A stretch of 28,541 nucleotides of DNA from UBA3495 sp964629875. GTDB lineage: Bacteria; Chloroflexota; Dehalococcoidia; Lucifugimonadales; UBA3495. Shown piece after piece: positions 7,492 through 14,783 of the stretch (within the stretch, counting starts at the first letter, position 1; each line of letters starts with the position of its first letter). A model generated the notes under the pieces. It did no database searches. It was not told the DNA's origin and saw nothing but the letters and a program-made list of their open reading frames with translations. The position numbers were made by a program, and so were the translations under genes. The stretch lies in NCBI GenBank assembly GCA_964629875.1, contig CAZVRK010000023.1, positions 1 to 28,541 of the forward strand, in the 5' to 3' direction.

Positions 7492-8706
7492 CTATACAGC
7501 GCCAAGCTCCCTCAATTCTTGTATGGCATTTTCATTGTAACCAAGGCTACCTAATATTTCGTCTGTGTGTTCACTTAATAAAGGTGCTATACCGGGCTGA
7601 CTGGGCGTCTCTGAAAATTTCCAGGGAGTTCCATGAACTTTGATATTCTCGCCTAGTCTGGGATGGAATATCTCTGTGACATAATTATTTCCGACAATAT
7701 TTGGGTCATCTGCAGCCTCTAGCATTGTATTGACTTGAGCAGCAACCATTCCTGCGCCTCTTAAGATACCCAACCAGTGTTCCCTAGTATTTGTGCCGAA
7801 AAGTTCGCTGAGCTTAGCTAGGATTAAATCTTTATTCTCATCTGATTCGAATGCTAGACCTAGATCATCTAATCCGCCGGCTTCCCTCATGGGTTCTGTG
7901 AAGCCAAGGAGATCAAGAGCATCTTTCAGTATTCTGGGATTGAATTGGATGGCCAGAGGACGACCATTACAGTCGTTAAAACATGCGGCTATGCCTGGTC
8001 TCTCCCTAGTACCATTTATTCGTACTCCTGTTATAGGAGGTTTGTTCCGCCACATCGCAGTAGTCATAGTCCAGCCCATGAGTCGAAACGCACTGCCAAC
8101 GAGGGAAGTTTCAACTTTTTGACCTACACCTGTAGTTTTGGCATGAACTAGTGCTGCTAACACTCCGCCAAAAGTTAGGATTGCGCAGCTTTCGTCGGCT
8201 ACTGATGCGACACCTGTCCGCATTTGCTGACCAGGAACGGAGAAAGCTTCTGTTACACCCGCTAGAGCCTGTCCCACAGCATCATTCCCCGATAGCTTGG
8301 AATCTGGGCCGTCTGGCCCATAAGCAGATACTGAGCCGTATACGATAGCTGGGTTTATTTCTTTCAATTCTTCGTATCCGAACCCGTATCTTTCCGCTGC
8401 TCCAGGGCGAAAATTCTGACCAAATATATCGGCAGTCTTTACCAGCTCATGCAATATCTTTTTGGCTTCGGGTAGTTTGAGGTTTAGGGTTAAACTCTTT
8501 ACTCCCCTGTTGTTGGTTTCAAAAAAGGAACTCAATTCTCCTTTAAGTTCTCCGTTAGTCCTCGACTCGTCACCAACCCCGGGAACTTCTATTTTTATTA
8601 CTTCTGCTCCTAGATCGGCCATGAGCATGTACGGGACGGTCCCGGCTTGTGCGGTTGAGCAGGTTACCACTCGAATTCCTGAAAGAGCTCCTTGAGAGTT
8701 ACTCAT
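7492..8706 (-). CDS. CaiB/BaiF (class III) CoA-transferase
   Basis: A 404-residue family III CoA-transferase. N-terminal landmarks are GALSGIRVVTCS, ADLGAEVIKIEVP and NNRGVKSLTLNLK. YGSVSAYGPDGP and GNDAVGQALAG place Asp142 at the position of the aspartate that forms the acyl-CoA mixed anhydride in this family. The C-terminal part has the GTPWKFSETP segment typical of the second half of the interlocked dimer. These enzymes move CoA between carboxylic acids and have no ATP requirement. AGGAG lies 11 bases before the ATG. The substrate is not evident. The nearby VOC gene could act in the same path. Confidence 0.93.
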   Translation of the reverse strand: MSNSQGALSGIRVVTCSTAQAGTVPYMLMADLGAEVIKIEVPGVGDESRTNGELKGELSSFFETNNRGVKSLTLNLKLPEAKKILHELVKTADIFGQNFRPGAAERYGFGYEELKEINPAIVYGSVSAYGPDGPDSKLSGNDAVGQALAGVTEAFSVPGQQMRTGVASVADESCAILTFGGVLAALVHAKTTGVGQKVETSLVGSAFRLMGWTMTTAMWRNKPPITGVRINGTRERPGIAACFNDCNGRPLAIQFNPRILKDALDLLGFTEPMREAGGLDDLGLAFESDENKDLILAKLSELFGTNTREHWLGILRGAGMVAAQVNTMLEAADDPNIVGNNYVTEIFHPRLGENIKVHGTPWKFSETPSQPGIAPLLSEHTDEILGSLGYNENAIQELRELGAV

Positions 8707-8863
8707 ATTTGATATTTCTCCTGTCGTACTAGTGTTCCTGATTTCGTGAGCACCCTCGTGAGACTAGGAATGCCACTTGCTGTAAGACCTATTGTATAGA
8801 AGTTACTTGGTGTCTCCAAACTCTTCTTATACTATGAATTAATTTATCTATACATGGTTGTAA

Positions 8864-9325
8864 CTAAACATGCTTCTTCATCCCTTCATGAGAATCTGTA
8901 AACCCCAGACTATGGTAGAAATTCTTGGCTACCACACGTTTCTTATCAGTAGTTAGCTGTATTATGCTGGCCCCATTGGCTTTACCGTATGCAATAGCTT
9001 GGTTCAACATCCACTGGCCAATATTTTTGCCCCTGAATCGCTTGTTTATCCTAACTGCCTCTATATTGAGCCTAGTGGACCCGGTAAAAGTCAGAGAGGG
9101 CATTAATGTTAAGTGGCAAGTACCGATAATTTCAGTGTTTTCCTCAACCACCATGAGATATTGGTTTGAATCTTTATTTATGACATGAAACGCATCAATA
9201 TATTTCTGTTCGTTGATATCGCTGGTAGTTTCCCTTGTTTGGCCTAGTTCGTCATCAGCCAGCAGATCTATTATTGCAACGAGATCAGCGAGTTCTGCTC
9301 TTCTATGTGATAAGTTAGTCGACAT
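8864..9325 (-). CDS. GNAT-family N-acetyltransferase
   Basis: A GNAT acetyltransferase of 153 residues when started at ATG 9325. The acetyl-CoA pyrophosphate loop is RFRGKNIGQWML (R/Q-x-x-G-x-G/A form, about residues 96-107), preceded by the strand LNIEAVRI and followed by AKNFYHSLGF, a typical C-terminal GNAT motif. A TTG at 9349 would add eight residues, but the domain begins at SHRRAEL, so the ATG is preferred. A weak GGGAAGAG lies 12-13 bases upstream of it. It follows the cupin gene by about 30 bases on the same strand and is probably co-transcribed. The acceptor amine is unknown. Confidence 0.85.
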   Translation of the reverse strand: MSTNLSHRRAELADLVAIIDLLADDELGQTRETTSDINEQKYIDAFHVINKDSNQYLMVVEENTEIIGTCHLTLMPSLTFTGSTRLNIEAVRINKRFRGKNIGQWMLNQAIAYGKANGASIIQLTTDKKRVVAKNFYHSLGFTDSHEGMKKHV

Positions 9326-9335
9326 AAGGATTGAA

Positions 9336-9354
9336 CGCTCTTCCCACAAGAGCG
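9336..9354. other. Short hairpin between cupin and GNAT genes
   Basis: Arms CGCTCTT and AAGAGCG pair perfectly across a five-base loop (CCCAC). On the minus strand the hairpin starts two bases after the cupin stop codon and overlaps the weak ribosome-binding area of the GNAT gene. It could reduce GNAT translation or protect upstream mRNA. No U-tract follows, so a terminator is less likely. Confidence 0.4.
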
Positions 9355-9355
9355 A

Positions 9356-9718
9356 TTAGCCTGTTGGCATCCATTTGCCTGGTATTAATGGTACATTCAT
9401 GGAAACTCTGGTCTCATCACCGATGCCTCGGGTTATATGGCCATGTCCGGTTGTATCTTGAGCTATAAGAATGTCACCTGGGTGGAGTAACTTAACAGTT
9501 CCGTCCGCGACTTCTATTTCGGATATACCGGATAAATGAACGACGTATTGTACTCTGGACGCATTGTGGTAGTCGTCGACCTTGGGAGAGGAGGTAGTAT
9601 TTACCCTAGTAGGACCTTCACCGATGTGTTTTACTATCTCCGTAAACTGATCCACACTTACATCCATAAGATAAGATTCACCGTCATCCTTTGGGTATAC
9701 CGTAACTATTTTTACCAT
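9356..9718 (-). CDS. Cupin-domain protein (paralogue of 301-639)
   Basis: A 120-residue cupin starting at ATG 9718, with GGAGG four bases upstream. The frame extends 26 codons further, but that stretch overlaps the sulfatase 3' end and lacks cupin features. The core has YHNASRVQYV, EIEVADGT, GDILIAQD and TTGHGH, nearly the same blocks as the cupin at 301. The protein sits 32 bases downstream of the sulfatase and about 30 bases upstream of the GNAT gene, so it belongs to the FGE-sulfatase operon. The recurrence of this cupin type next to two different catabolic clusters suggests an accessory role (binding or isomerising a related ligand), but nothing in the sequence fixes it. Confidence 0.85.
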   Translation of the reverse strand: MVKIVTVYPKDDGESYLMDVSVDQFTEIVKHIGEGPTRVNTTSSPKVDDYHNASRVQYVVHLSGISEIEVADGTVKLLHPGDILIAQDTTGHGHITRGIGDETRVSMNVPLIPGKWMPTG

Positions 9719-9750
9719 GCATCCTCCAATGTAACTGATTATGATTTCGT

Positions 9751-11238
9751 TTATACGTTGGGTAGTTGAGCTGTGTCTCCTGTCCGGTGTTGCCACATCC
9801 GGATTCGTGCTGCCATATCCCTGATGCGGTCTTTATGTTCAGGTAGATCAAATAAATTGATTTCTTCGTATGGATCTGTATTTAAGTCAAACAATTCATT
9901 TTGATCGCCAGCACATAGATTTAATTTCCATCTATCACAGATAATTGATCGCCACATAGAGTGGTTAAGTCTATCTATCTCGGGCGTGGCCTGCCCACGG
10001 TCGAAGTGCCCTTCTCGTATACCATTCCATTCAACGACTACGTCATTATCTGAGAGGGTATTTTCTCCTTGCAATACTGCTAATTTGCTTTCGCCATGCA
10101 AATGTTTAGGAATTTGTTGTCCTAATAGATCTAGGATCGTTGGGACCAAGTCTATATGGCTAAAACTGCCTTCAATCTCGTTCTGGGCTGTTGAGAGCGA
10201 AGGAATTGCCATCAGAAGTGGAACCCTGGCAGATTCTTCATAAAATGATCTTTTTTCAAGCATTGCATGGTCACCCAGTAAATCACCATGATCGCTGGTA
10301 AATATGATAATAGTGTCGTCGGTTAATCTTGCGTTCTCTAGTGCAGTGGTGATTTTACCAACCATTTGGTCCACGAGTGATACAGTTCCAAAATAATGAG
10401 CTCTGAGGCTCCGCCATCCAGCTTCGGTAGTGACGTCCTCTCCTACAGCTGCCCAAGTGGACATGTACCTATCTTGGCTTGGGTCTCCGGACTCCATGTA
10501 TTGCAAGTAGTACTCCGCTTTGCTCCTGTTAAGCAAGGAAACATTTTCCGGTTTTTTCAGAAAAGTTGGACCTACTGGCAGGTCGTCAGGGTTATAAGTA
10601 TCCTGCATGGATCCGATGTAAGGGGAGTGCGGTTCAACGCAACTCACGTACATTACGAAGGGTTGATCTTTGTTTTCATCGATAAATTCAGCAGCTCGAT
10701 CTCCTAAGTAAGGGGCCATCTGATATTCAGCGGCATAGGTAACAAGGTTATTATGGCTAAACGTATCAATCTCTCCGACCGTTCGGTCGGGAGTGAAGCC
10801 GTTGTCCACGAGATGTTGATGATAGTCACTTCTATTCGATAAGGGCCCTCCACGGATGAATTTTCCTTTGTATCCATCCTCGGTACTGACCCATTTTTTG
10901 AAACCATGTTGTGGGATATCGCCGTGCCCCAGGTGCCACTTGCCGAGGTACCCGCAGGTGTATTCAGAGGAGATCATTTCTGCGATCACCTGTATGTCCT
11001 CGGAGAGTTCTATTCCATTAAGTACTGGTCCAGCTTGGTGTGGGTAAAGGCCGGTCATTATAGAAGCACGCGATGGAGTGCAAACCGGCTGGGTAACATA
11101 GGCATTTCTGAATACGAAACTACGAAGTGAAAGGGCATTCAGATTTGGAGTATTAATCCAATCGTTGCCGTAACATGCCATAGTATCTTGACGCTGCTGG
11201 TCACTAAAAATGAAGACCAGATTTGGTTTTTTCGCCAT
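9751..11238 (-). CDS. Type I (formylglycine-dependent) sulfatase
   Basis: A 495-residue arylsulfatase/choline-sulfatase-like enzyme of the alkaline phosphatase superfamily. The signature CTPSRASIMTG starts at Cys53, which an FGE would oxidise to formylglycine. Metal-binding segments are FSDQQ (Asp13, Gln14) and TSDHGDLLGDH, and VEPHSPY and EKRSFYEE supply further active-site residues. It has no signal peptide or membrane segment, so the enzyme should be cytosolic and act on imported sulfate esters. Phosphonate monoester hydrolases share this layout, so substrate class is not certain. GGGAG lies about 10 bases before the ATG. The FGE gene ends 18 bases upstream, so enzyme and maturase are made together. 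Confidence 0.95.
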   Translation of the reverse strand: MAKKPNLVFIFSDQQRQDTMACYGNDWINTPNLNALSLRSFVFRNAYVTQPVCTPSRASIMTGLYPHQAGPVLNGIELSEDIQVIAEMISSEYTCGYLGKWHLGHGDIPQHGFKKWVSTEDGYKGKFIRGGPLSNRSDYHQHLVDNGFTPDRTVGEIDTFSHNNLVTYAAEYQMAPYLGDRAAEFIDENKDQPFVMYVSCVEPHSPYIGSMQDTYNPDDLPVGPTFLKKPENVSLLNRSKAEYYLQYMESGDPSQDRYMSTWAAVGEDVTTEAGWRSLRAHYFGTVSLVDQMVGKITTALENARLTDDTIIIFTSDHGDLLGDHAMLEKRSFYEESARVPLLMAIPSLSTAQNEIEGSFSHIDLVPTILDLLGQQIPKHLHGESKLAVLQGENTLSDNDVVVEWNGIREGHFDRGQATPEIDRLNHSMWRSIICDRWKLNLCAGDQNELFDLNTDPYEEINLFDLPEHKDRIRDMAARIRMWQHRTGDTAQLPNV

Positions 11239-11256
11239 TTATTTTTATCTCCCGTT

Positions 11257-12252
11257 TTACTGTAATAGTTCGATATTGGTATCAGTTGTCACAACATCTT
11301 GTACACATCGGAATCCCAGGTTTCCAGTGGAGCTGTCGGGTGTATTAGAACTCCTGGCAGCTACTCTGTAGCGGTTACAGTATGACTCATGACACAGATA
11401 TGAGCCACCCTTCATACTCTTATGGGTACCGGTAGGAGATCCCTGAGGATCAGTTAATTTTTCATTAGCGTGATCTATAGTAAACCAGTCGAAACACCAT
11501 TCCCAAACATTTCCAACCATGTTGTACAGTCCGAAATTATTGGGTTTGAAGGCTTTAACAGGTGCTGTTCCCAGATAGCCGTCAGTCTGAGTGTTGTGTT
11601 CTGGAAAAGTGCCTTGCCATATGTTACAAAGATGTTTGCCTCTGTCGGTAAGTTCATTTCCCCAAGGATATCTCATCTGTGGCAAGCCACCTCGAGCGGC
11701 AAATTCCCATTCCGCTTCAGTGGGTAATCTTTTACCGACCCAATTACAATATTGAACAGCGTCATTCCATGATATGTGAACGACGGGATGATTTTTTCGG
11801 TTCCTTATACTTGAGCCAGGTCCCTCGGGATTTTTCCAGTTTGCGGAGTTGACCACCCACCACCAGGGTGTTTCGATCGGATGATTTTGGACTGTCCGAG
11901 CAATGTTAGGTGACACTAAGCCTTTGAATACAAATGACCATCCGTAATGTTCTGCTTCTGTAATATAACCAGTATTTTGTACAAACTTTCTGAACTGGGA
12001 ATTTGTAACACTGCAGGTATCGATGTAATAAGGTTTTAAATATACATCTCGTATAGGACCTTCGCCGTCTGAAGGGTATCCTAGCGTATCATCGGTACCC
12101 ATTTCGAAGGTGCCCCCGTCAATATAAGACATTCCTACAGGAGTGCCTGAATTCACAAGAGCATGTTGTGTAGGATTTATGACACTGGGTTCTATACCAG
12201 CGCCTGCATTTCTACTTGCTGAACAACACGGAGATTTGTATGTATCCTGCAT
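11257..12252 (-). CDS. Formylglycine-generating enzyme (sulfatase-modifying factor, SUMF1-type)
   Basis: A 331-residue aerobic FGE. The domain runs from about residue 38 to 320 with GGTFEMGTDD, HPVVHISWNDAVQYCNWVGKRLPTEAEWEFAARGG, NIWQG, GLYNMVGNVWEW, then GGSYLCHESYCNRYR and NTPDSS...NLGFRC (first segment read across its parts). Cys287 and Cys292 match the copper-binding catalytic pair of human FGE (Cys336, Cys341). It oxidises the sulfatase motif cysteine to formylglycine using oxygen. AGGAAAG lies seven bases before the ATG. It is the first gene of a minus-strand operon ahead of the sulfatase. Residues 9-14 read CCSASR, itself a CxAxR-like substrate motif; this is unusual and discussed under findings. 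There is no signal peptide. Confidence 0.95.
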   Translation of the reverse strand: MQDTYKSPCCSASRNAGAGIEPSVINPTQHALVNSGTPVGMSYIDGGTFEMGTDDTLGYPSDGEGPIRDVYLKPYYIDTCSVTNSQFRKFVQNTGYITEAEHYGWSFVFKGLVSPNIARTVQNHPIETPWWWVVNSANWKNPEGPGSSIRNRKNHPVVHISWNDAVQYCNWVGKRLPTEAEWEFAARGGLPQMRYPWGNELTDRGKHLCNIWQGTFPEHNTQTDGYLGTAPVKAFKPNNFGLYNMVGNVWEWCFDWFTIDHANEKLTDPQGSPTGTHKSMKGGSYLCHESYCNRYRVAARSSNTPDSSTGNLGFRCVQDVVTTDTNIELLQ

Positions 12253-12278
12253 TATCGTGCTTTCCTAAACATAACTGC

Positions 12279-12334
12279 CATATGATATCACCTAACATAT
12301 GACTAGTTTATGTAGGGTACCTGTTAAACTGTAC
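12279..12334. promoter_or_regulatory. Divergent regulatory region between FGE and dehalogenase genes
   Basis: The 117-base divergent interval holds a direct repeat CATATGA at 12279-12285 and 12296-12302, start to start 17 bases apart, and an imperfect palindrome at 12317-12334 of the form GTAC-N3-TTAA-N3-GTAC. Such paired sites could bind a dimeric regulator serving one or both operons. No regulator gene is adjacent. Confidence 0.3.
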
Positions 12335-12369
12335 AAAATACCTAGAAGCCGTAATTTTCGGGAGTTTGG

Positions 12370-13248
12370 ATGACTCAAGATATATCACCGGAGGACAAAT
12401 ATCCCAGATCTCGCGTTTCTGTTTTGGATATTCACATGTCGCATATCGATGCGGGAGTCGGGGCCCCGATAGTCTTCCTGCATGGTAATCCCACATCTTC
12501 GTATCTGTGGCGTAATATTATTCCACATTTGGAAGGATCTGGGAGGTGTTTGGCTCCTGATTTGTTAGGTATGGGAGACACGGATAAATCTCCCGAGGGC
12601 TCATATAGGTTTATTGATCACCGCAGATATCTTGATGCCTGGTTCGATGCAATGAACTTGGGAAACAATGTAACTTTAGTGCTCCACGATTGGGGGTCGG
12701 CACTTGGATTTGATTGGGCAAATAGAAATCAAGATCGTATTAAGGGAATTGTCTATATGGAAGCGATTGTCCAGCCATTAACGTGGGACATGTGGCCGGA
12801 ACCTTCCAGAAACATCTTCCAAGGTATGAGAGGGGCTACTGGAGAAGAGATGATATTGGAAAGGAATCTGTTCGTTGAGCGGATTTTGCCCGGGAGCATA
12901 ATGAGGTCTTTGAGCGACGATGAGATGAGTGTATATCGGAAGCCTTACCTTAATTCCGGAGAAGCCCGCTTGCCTACTCTAACGTGGCCAAGAGAAATAC
13001 CTATAGATGGAGTGCCAGAAGATGTTCATAAAATAGTAGATGATTATGCTAGTTGGCTGCAGTCTAGTCCCATTAGAAAATTATTCATCAACGCGGACCC
13101 GGGGGCAATACTGATCGGGCCCCAGCGTGAATTCTGCCGCACATGGAGCAACCAGGCTGAGATAACTGTGCCTGGTATTCATTTCTTGCAAGAAGATTGT
13201 CCAGAAGATATTGGTCAAGCCATAGCGGATTGGTACGCTGCAATCTAG
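12370..13248 (+). CDS. dhaA: Haloalkane dehalogenase (DhaA/LinB-type, HLD-II)
   Basis: An alpha/beta hydrolase of 292 residues that follows Rhodococcus DhaA closely along its length. The nucleophile is Asp107 in HDWGS, halide-stabilising residues are Asn40 (HGNP) and Trp108, the catalytic acid is Glu131 at the end of strand 6 (YMEAI), and the base is His271 (GIHFLQED). DhaA uses Asp106, Asn41, Trp107, Glu130 and His272. The acid position on strand 6 marks the HLD-II subfamily. The enzyme splits carbon-halogen bonds with water to give an alcohol and halide, without cofactors. There is no signal peptide. GGGAG lies five bases before the ATG. It is divergent from the FGE operon and appears monocistronic. 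Substrate range cannot be read from sequence. Confidence 0.92.
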   Translation: MTQDISPEDKYPRSRVSVLDIHMSHIDAGVGAPIVFLHGNPTSSYLWRNIIPHLEGSGRCLAPDLLGMGDTDKSPEGSYRFIDHRRYLDAWFDAMNLGNNVTLVLHDWGSALGFDWANRNQDRIKGIVYMEAIVQPLTWDMWPEPSRNIFQGMRGATGEEMILERNLFVERILPGSIMRSLSDDEMSVYRKPYLNSGEARLPTLTWPREIPIDGVPEDVHKIVDDYASWLQSSPIRKLFINADPGAILIGPQREFCRTWSNQAEITVPGIHFLQEDCPEDIGQAIADWYAAI

Positions 13249-13288
13249 GCTTTGCCTTGGCTAGTTTGTCAGGAATGCTGGCGTGAGA

Positions 13289-13429
13289 TTACCTTAGAAA
13301 AAAATGATAGATAAGAATGCCTAGGATTAAACCTTTCGTGAATGCTAGCCAGGCTAGCCAATAGGTAGACAGGCCCAGTTTCCGTTGGATTAAATAGACG
13401 GCGCTCTTATGCCAAGTAATAATAAACAT
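13289..13429 (-). CDS. Possible small membrane protein
   Basis: A 46-codon frame from ATG 13429 to TAA at 13289, in an otherwise gene-poor 286-base gap. The product is hydrophobic (MFIITWHKSAVYLI, then STYWLAWLAF and LILGILIYHFF), enough for one or two membrane passes with a basic loop between. No Shine-Dalgarno is visible, but a perfect TATAAT on the minus strand (13437-13442) lies seven bases before the ATG, which would suit a leaderless transcript. The frame stays open for about 34 more codons upstream without an ATG, so it could instead be the remnant of a longer gene. Confidence 0.33.
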   Translation of the reverse strand: MFIITWHKSAVYLIQRKLGLSTYWLAWLAFTKGLILGILIYHFFLR

Positions 13430-13534
13430 GCAGCCTATTATAATAGCCGTGTCCCCGTGGGTCGAACCTGTAGTTGTATATATAGAATTTTGGGCAGATG
13501 AAGGTTCGATTTGACAGGTGTCCTGGATGTATTG

Positions 13535-14539
13535 CTAGTTACCCTTAAGCCAGTCAGTTAGATTATTTTGAAACTCTTGGTATCCGATCCCAATTAGCGC
13601 GCGCATCGAGAAATCAACTGACCCACTTCTAGTGCTATCGGTTATCAACTCTAGTAGCTTCGGGCCGCCAAATTCCTCTATGAAGTACGTTACGGCCATT
13701 TGTGCTTGCGAATATTGAAGGTTAACATCTTCTCCACTACGCCGATTCCAATCTTGCACTCTTTCTAGTGATGATAACGGAAATAAATTGTCATCTTCAG
13801 CTGCTAGTCTAGCCCAATATCCTCCATCGTGTGGGACGACTTTATTTTCGATCCATTGGGCTAACCCTTCATTTAACCATATAGCTAATATTTCCCATCG
13901 TTCATTAAGCGTCTTGTTTATGTATGAATGAGTGTATTCGTGGGAGACCATTCGCAATTGCCATGAATAATCTCCTGTAGAGAGATCAGCGTAGATCCCT
14001 CCGTAACATCGGTCTACTGCAATTGGATTAGGATTGCACGCGGCTATGAAGAATCCTGCAGGTTGGAAACCTCCGCTATCTATATTTAGAAACTTTCTGA
14101 CCTTATCGAAACTCTCAGTGTCCTCAATAAGATAGAGGTCCGGGTAGTGGTCGAGACTGTCCTTTAGCTCACTGTTTAATATAGCAGCGGTTTCTGATAC
14201 GTGATTATGAAGGTCTATGACTAGTTTGTGAGATAGGGCTTCTGAAAAATATGTGCTCCTTTCATCGGATTGATATTCCTTAAGGTATAACCCTCGGTAC
14301 ACGGATTCGAGTGGGCCAAATGTGAAAGTAGGAGTAGGGANNNNNNNNNNNNNNNNNNNNNNNNNNNNNNNNNNNNNNNNNNNNNNNNNNNNNNNNNNNN
14401 NNNNNNNNNNNNNNNNNNNNNNNNNNNNNNNNNNNNNNNNGGGGTCCATAGAGATAGCGCCCGTGTTATTTCCAGCGGGTGTGCAATTGATCAATATCAA
14501 TATTGGCAACAATATTACGAAGTACTTAAAAAATATCAT
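13535..14539 (-). CDS. Lipoprotein with gluzincin-type metallopeptidase domain (interrupted by assembly gap)
   Basis: A secreted lipoprotein, nominally 334 residues. The N-terminus is a hydrophobic signal ending LINC (Cys19), a lipobox with an atypical Asn before the Cys. A 100-N gap follows, then a PTPT linker remnant. The C-terminal domain has HEYTH (about residues 200-204) and NEGLAQW 20 residues later. These supply the two His and one Glu zinc ligands and the catalytic Glu of gluzincins, as in peptidase MA-like families. Two Cys (CNPN and RCYGG) could form a disulfide outside the cytosol. The reading frame across the gap is not guaranteed. It should be membrane-anchored on the cell surface and degrade peptides. 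Confidence 0.82.
   Translation of the reverse strand: MIFFKYFVILLPILILINCTPAGNNTGAISMDPXXXXXXXXXXXXXXXXXXXXXXXXXXXXXXXXXXPTPTFTFGPLESVYRGLYLKEYQSDERSTYFSEALSHKLVIDLHNHVSETAAILNSELKDSLDHYPDLYLIEDTESFDKVRKFLNIDSGGFQPAGFFIAACNPNPIAVDRCYGGIYADLSTGDYSWQLRMVSHEYTHSYINKTLNERWEILAIWLNEGLAQWIENKVVPHDGGYWARLAAEDDNLFPLSSLERVQDWNRRSGEDVNLQYSQAQMAVTYFIEEFGGPKLLELITDSTRSGSVDFSMRALIGIGYQEFQNNLTDWLKGN
14341..14440. other. Assembly gap (100 Ns)
   Basis: Exactly 100 undetermined bases, a conventional scaffold placeholder, so true length is unknown. It falls in the linker of the lipoprotein gene, beside a CCTACTCCTACT (Pro-Thr) repeat on the minus strand. A longer repeated PT linker would explain why assembly broke here. 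Confidence 0.95.
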
Positions 14540-14670
14540 TTAATAAAATTCTTCAGTTTAGACCCTAAAATCATAACACTGGGATGACTTGGGGTTAGGA
14601 TTGAAAACAGTAATATGATTTCTAGGATGTCTTTAATAGATCATTGTATCTCGCTATTAAGTCTATTATA

Positions 14671-14688
14671 TACGACGAATGAGTCGTA
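14671..14688. promoter_or_regulatory. Inverted repeat in divergent intergenic region
   Basis: TACGAC and GTCGTA form six-base arms around a six-base spacer. The site lies in the 244-base interval between the lipoprotein peptidase (minus) and sulfite oxidase (plus) genes, 96 bases before the latter. It has the form of an operator for a dimeric repressor. The rest of this AT-rich interval shows no gene or RNA that I can support. Confidence 0.3.
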
Positions 14689-14783
14689 ATCCGATATTTA
14701 ATGGTCTTATAACGTAACATAAATGGTTTAAGCTTCGAGTTCATGATACAGTTAAATTTAGTCTTATTCCGGAAGTGTTTTAT

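Noticed and set aside
9719..9796. 26-codon N-terminal extension of the second cupin
   Set aside because: It overlaps the sulfatase 3' end. GGAGG and ATG 9718 give a better start and the paralogue has no such extension.
13344..13358. GCTAGCC-A-GGCTAGC palindrome
   Set aside because: It arises from a repeat of TGGCTAGC in the small membrane ORF (WLAWLAF) and is better explained by coding sequence than by a regulatory site.
13455..13470. GGTTCGACCC on the minus strand, like a tRNA T-loop
   Set aside because: The flanking bases do not form a T-stem and no acceptor, D or anticodon arm can be built around it.
14322..14543. Plus-strand frame running through the Ns
   Set aside because: It exists only because Ns contain no stop codon. 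The minus strand holds a clear lipoprotein peptidase.
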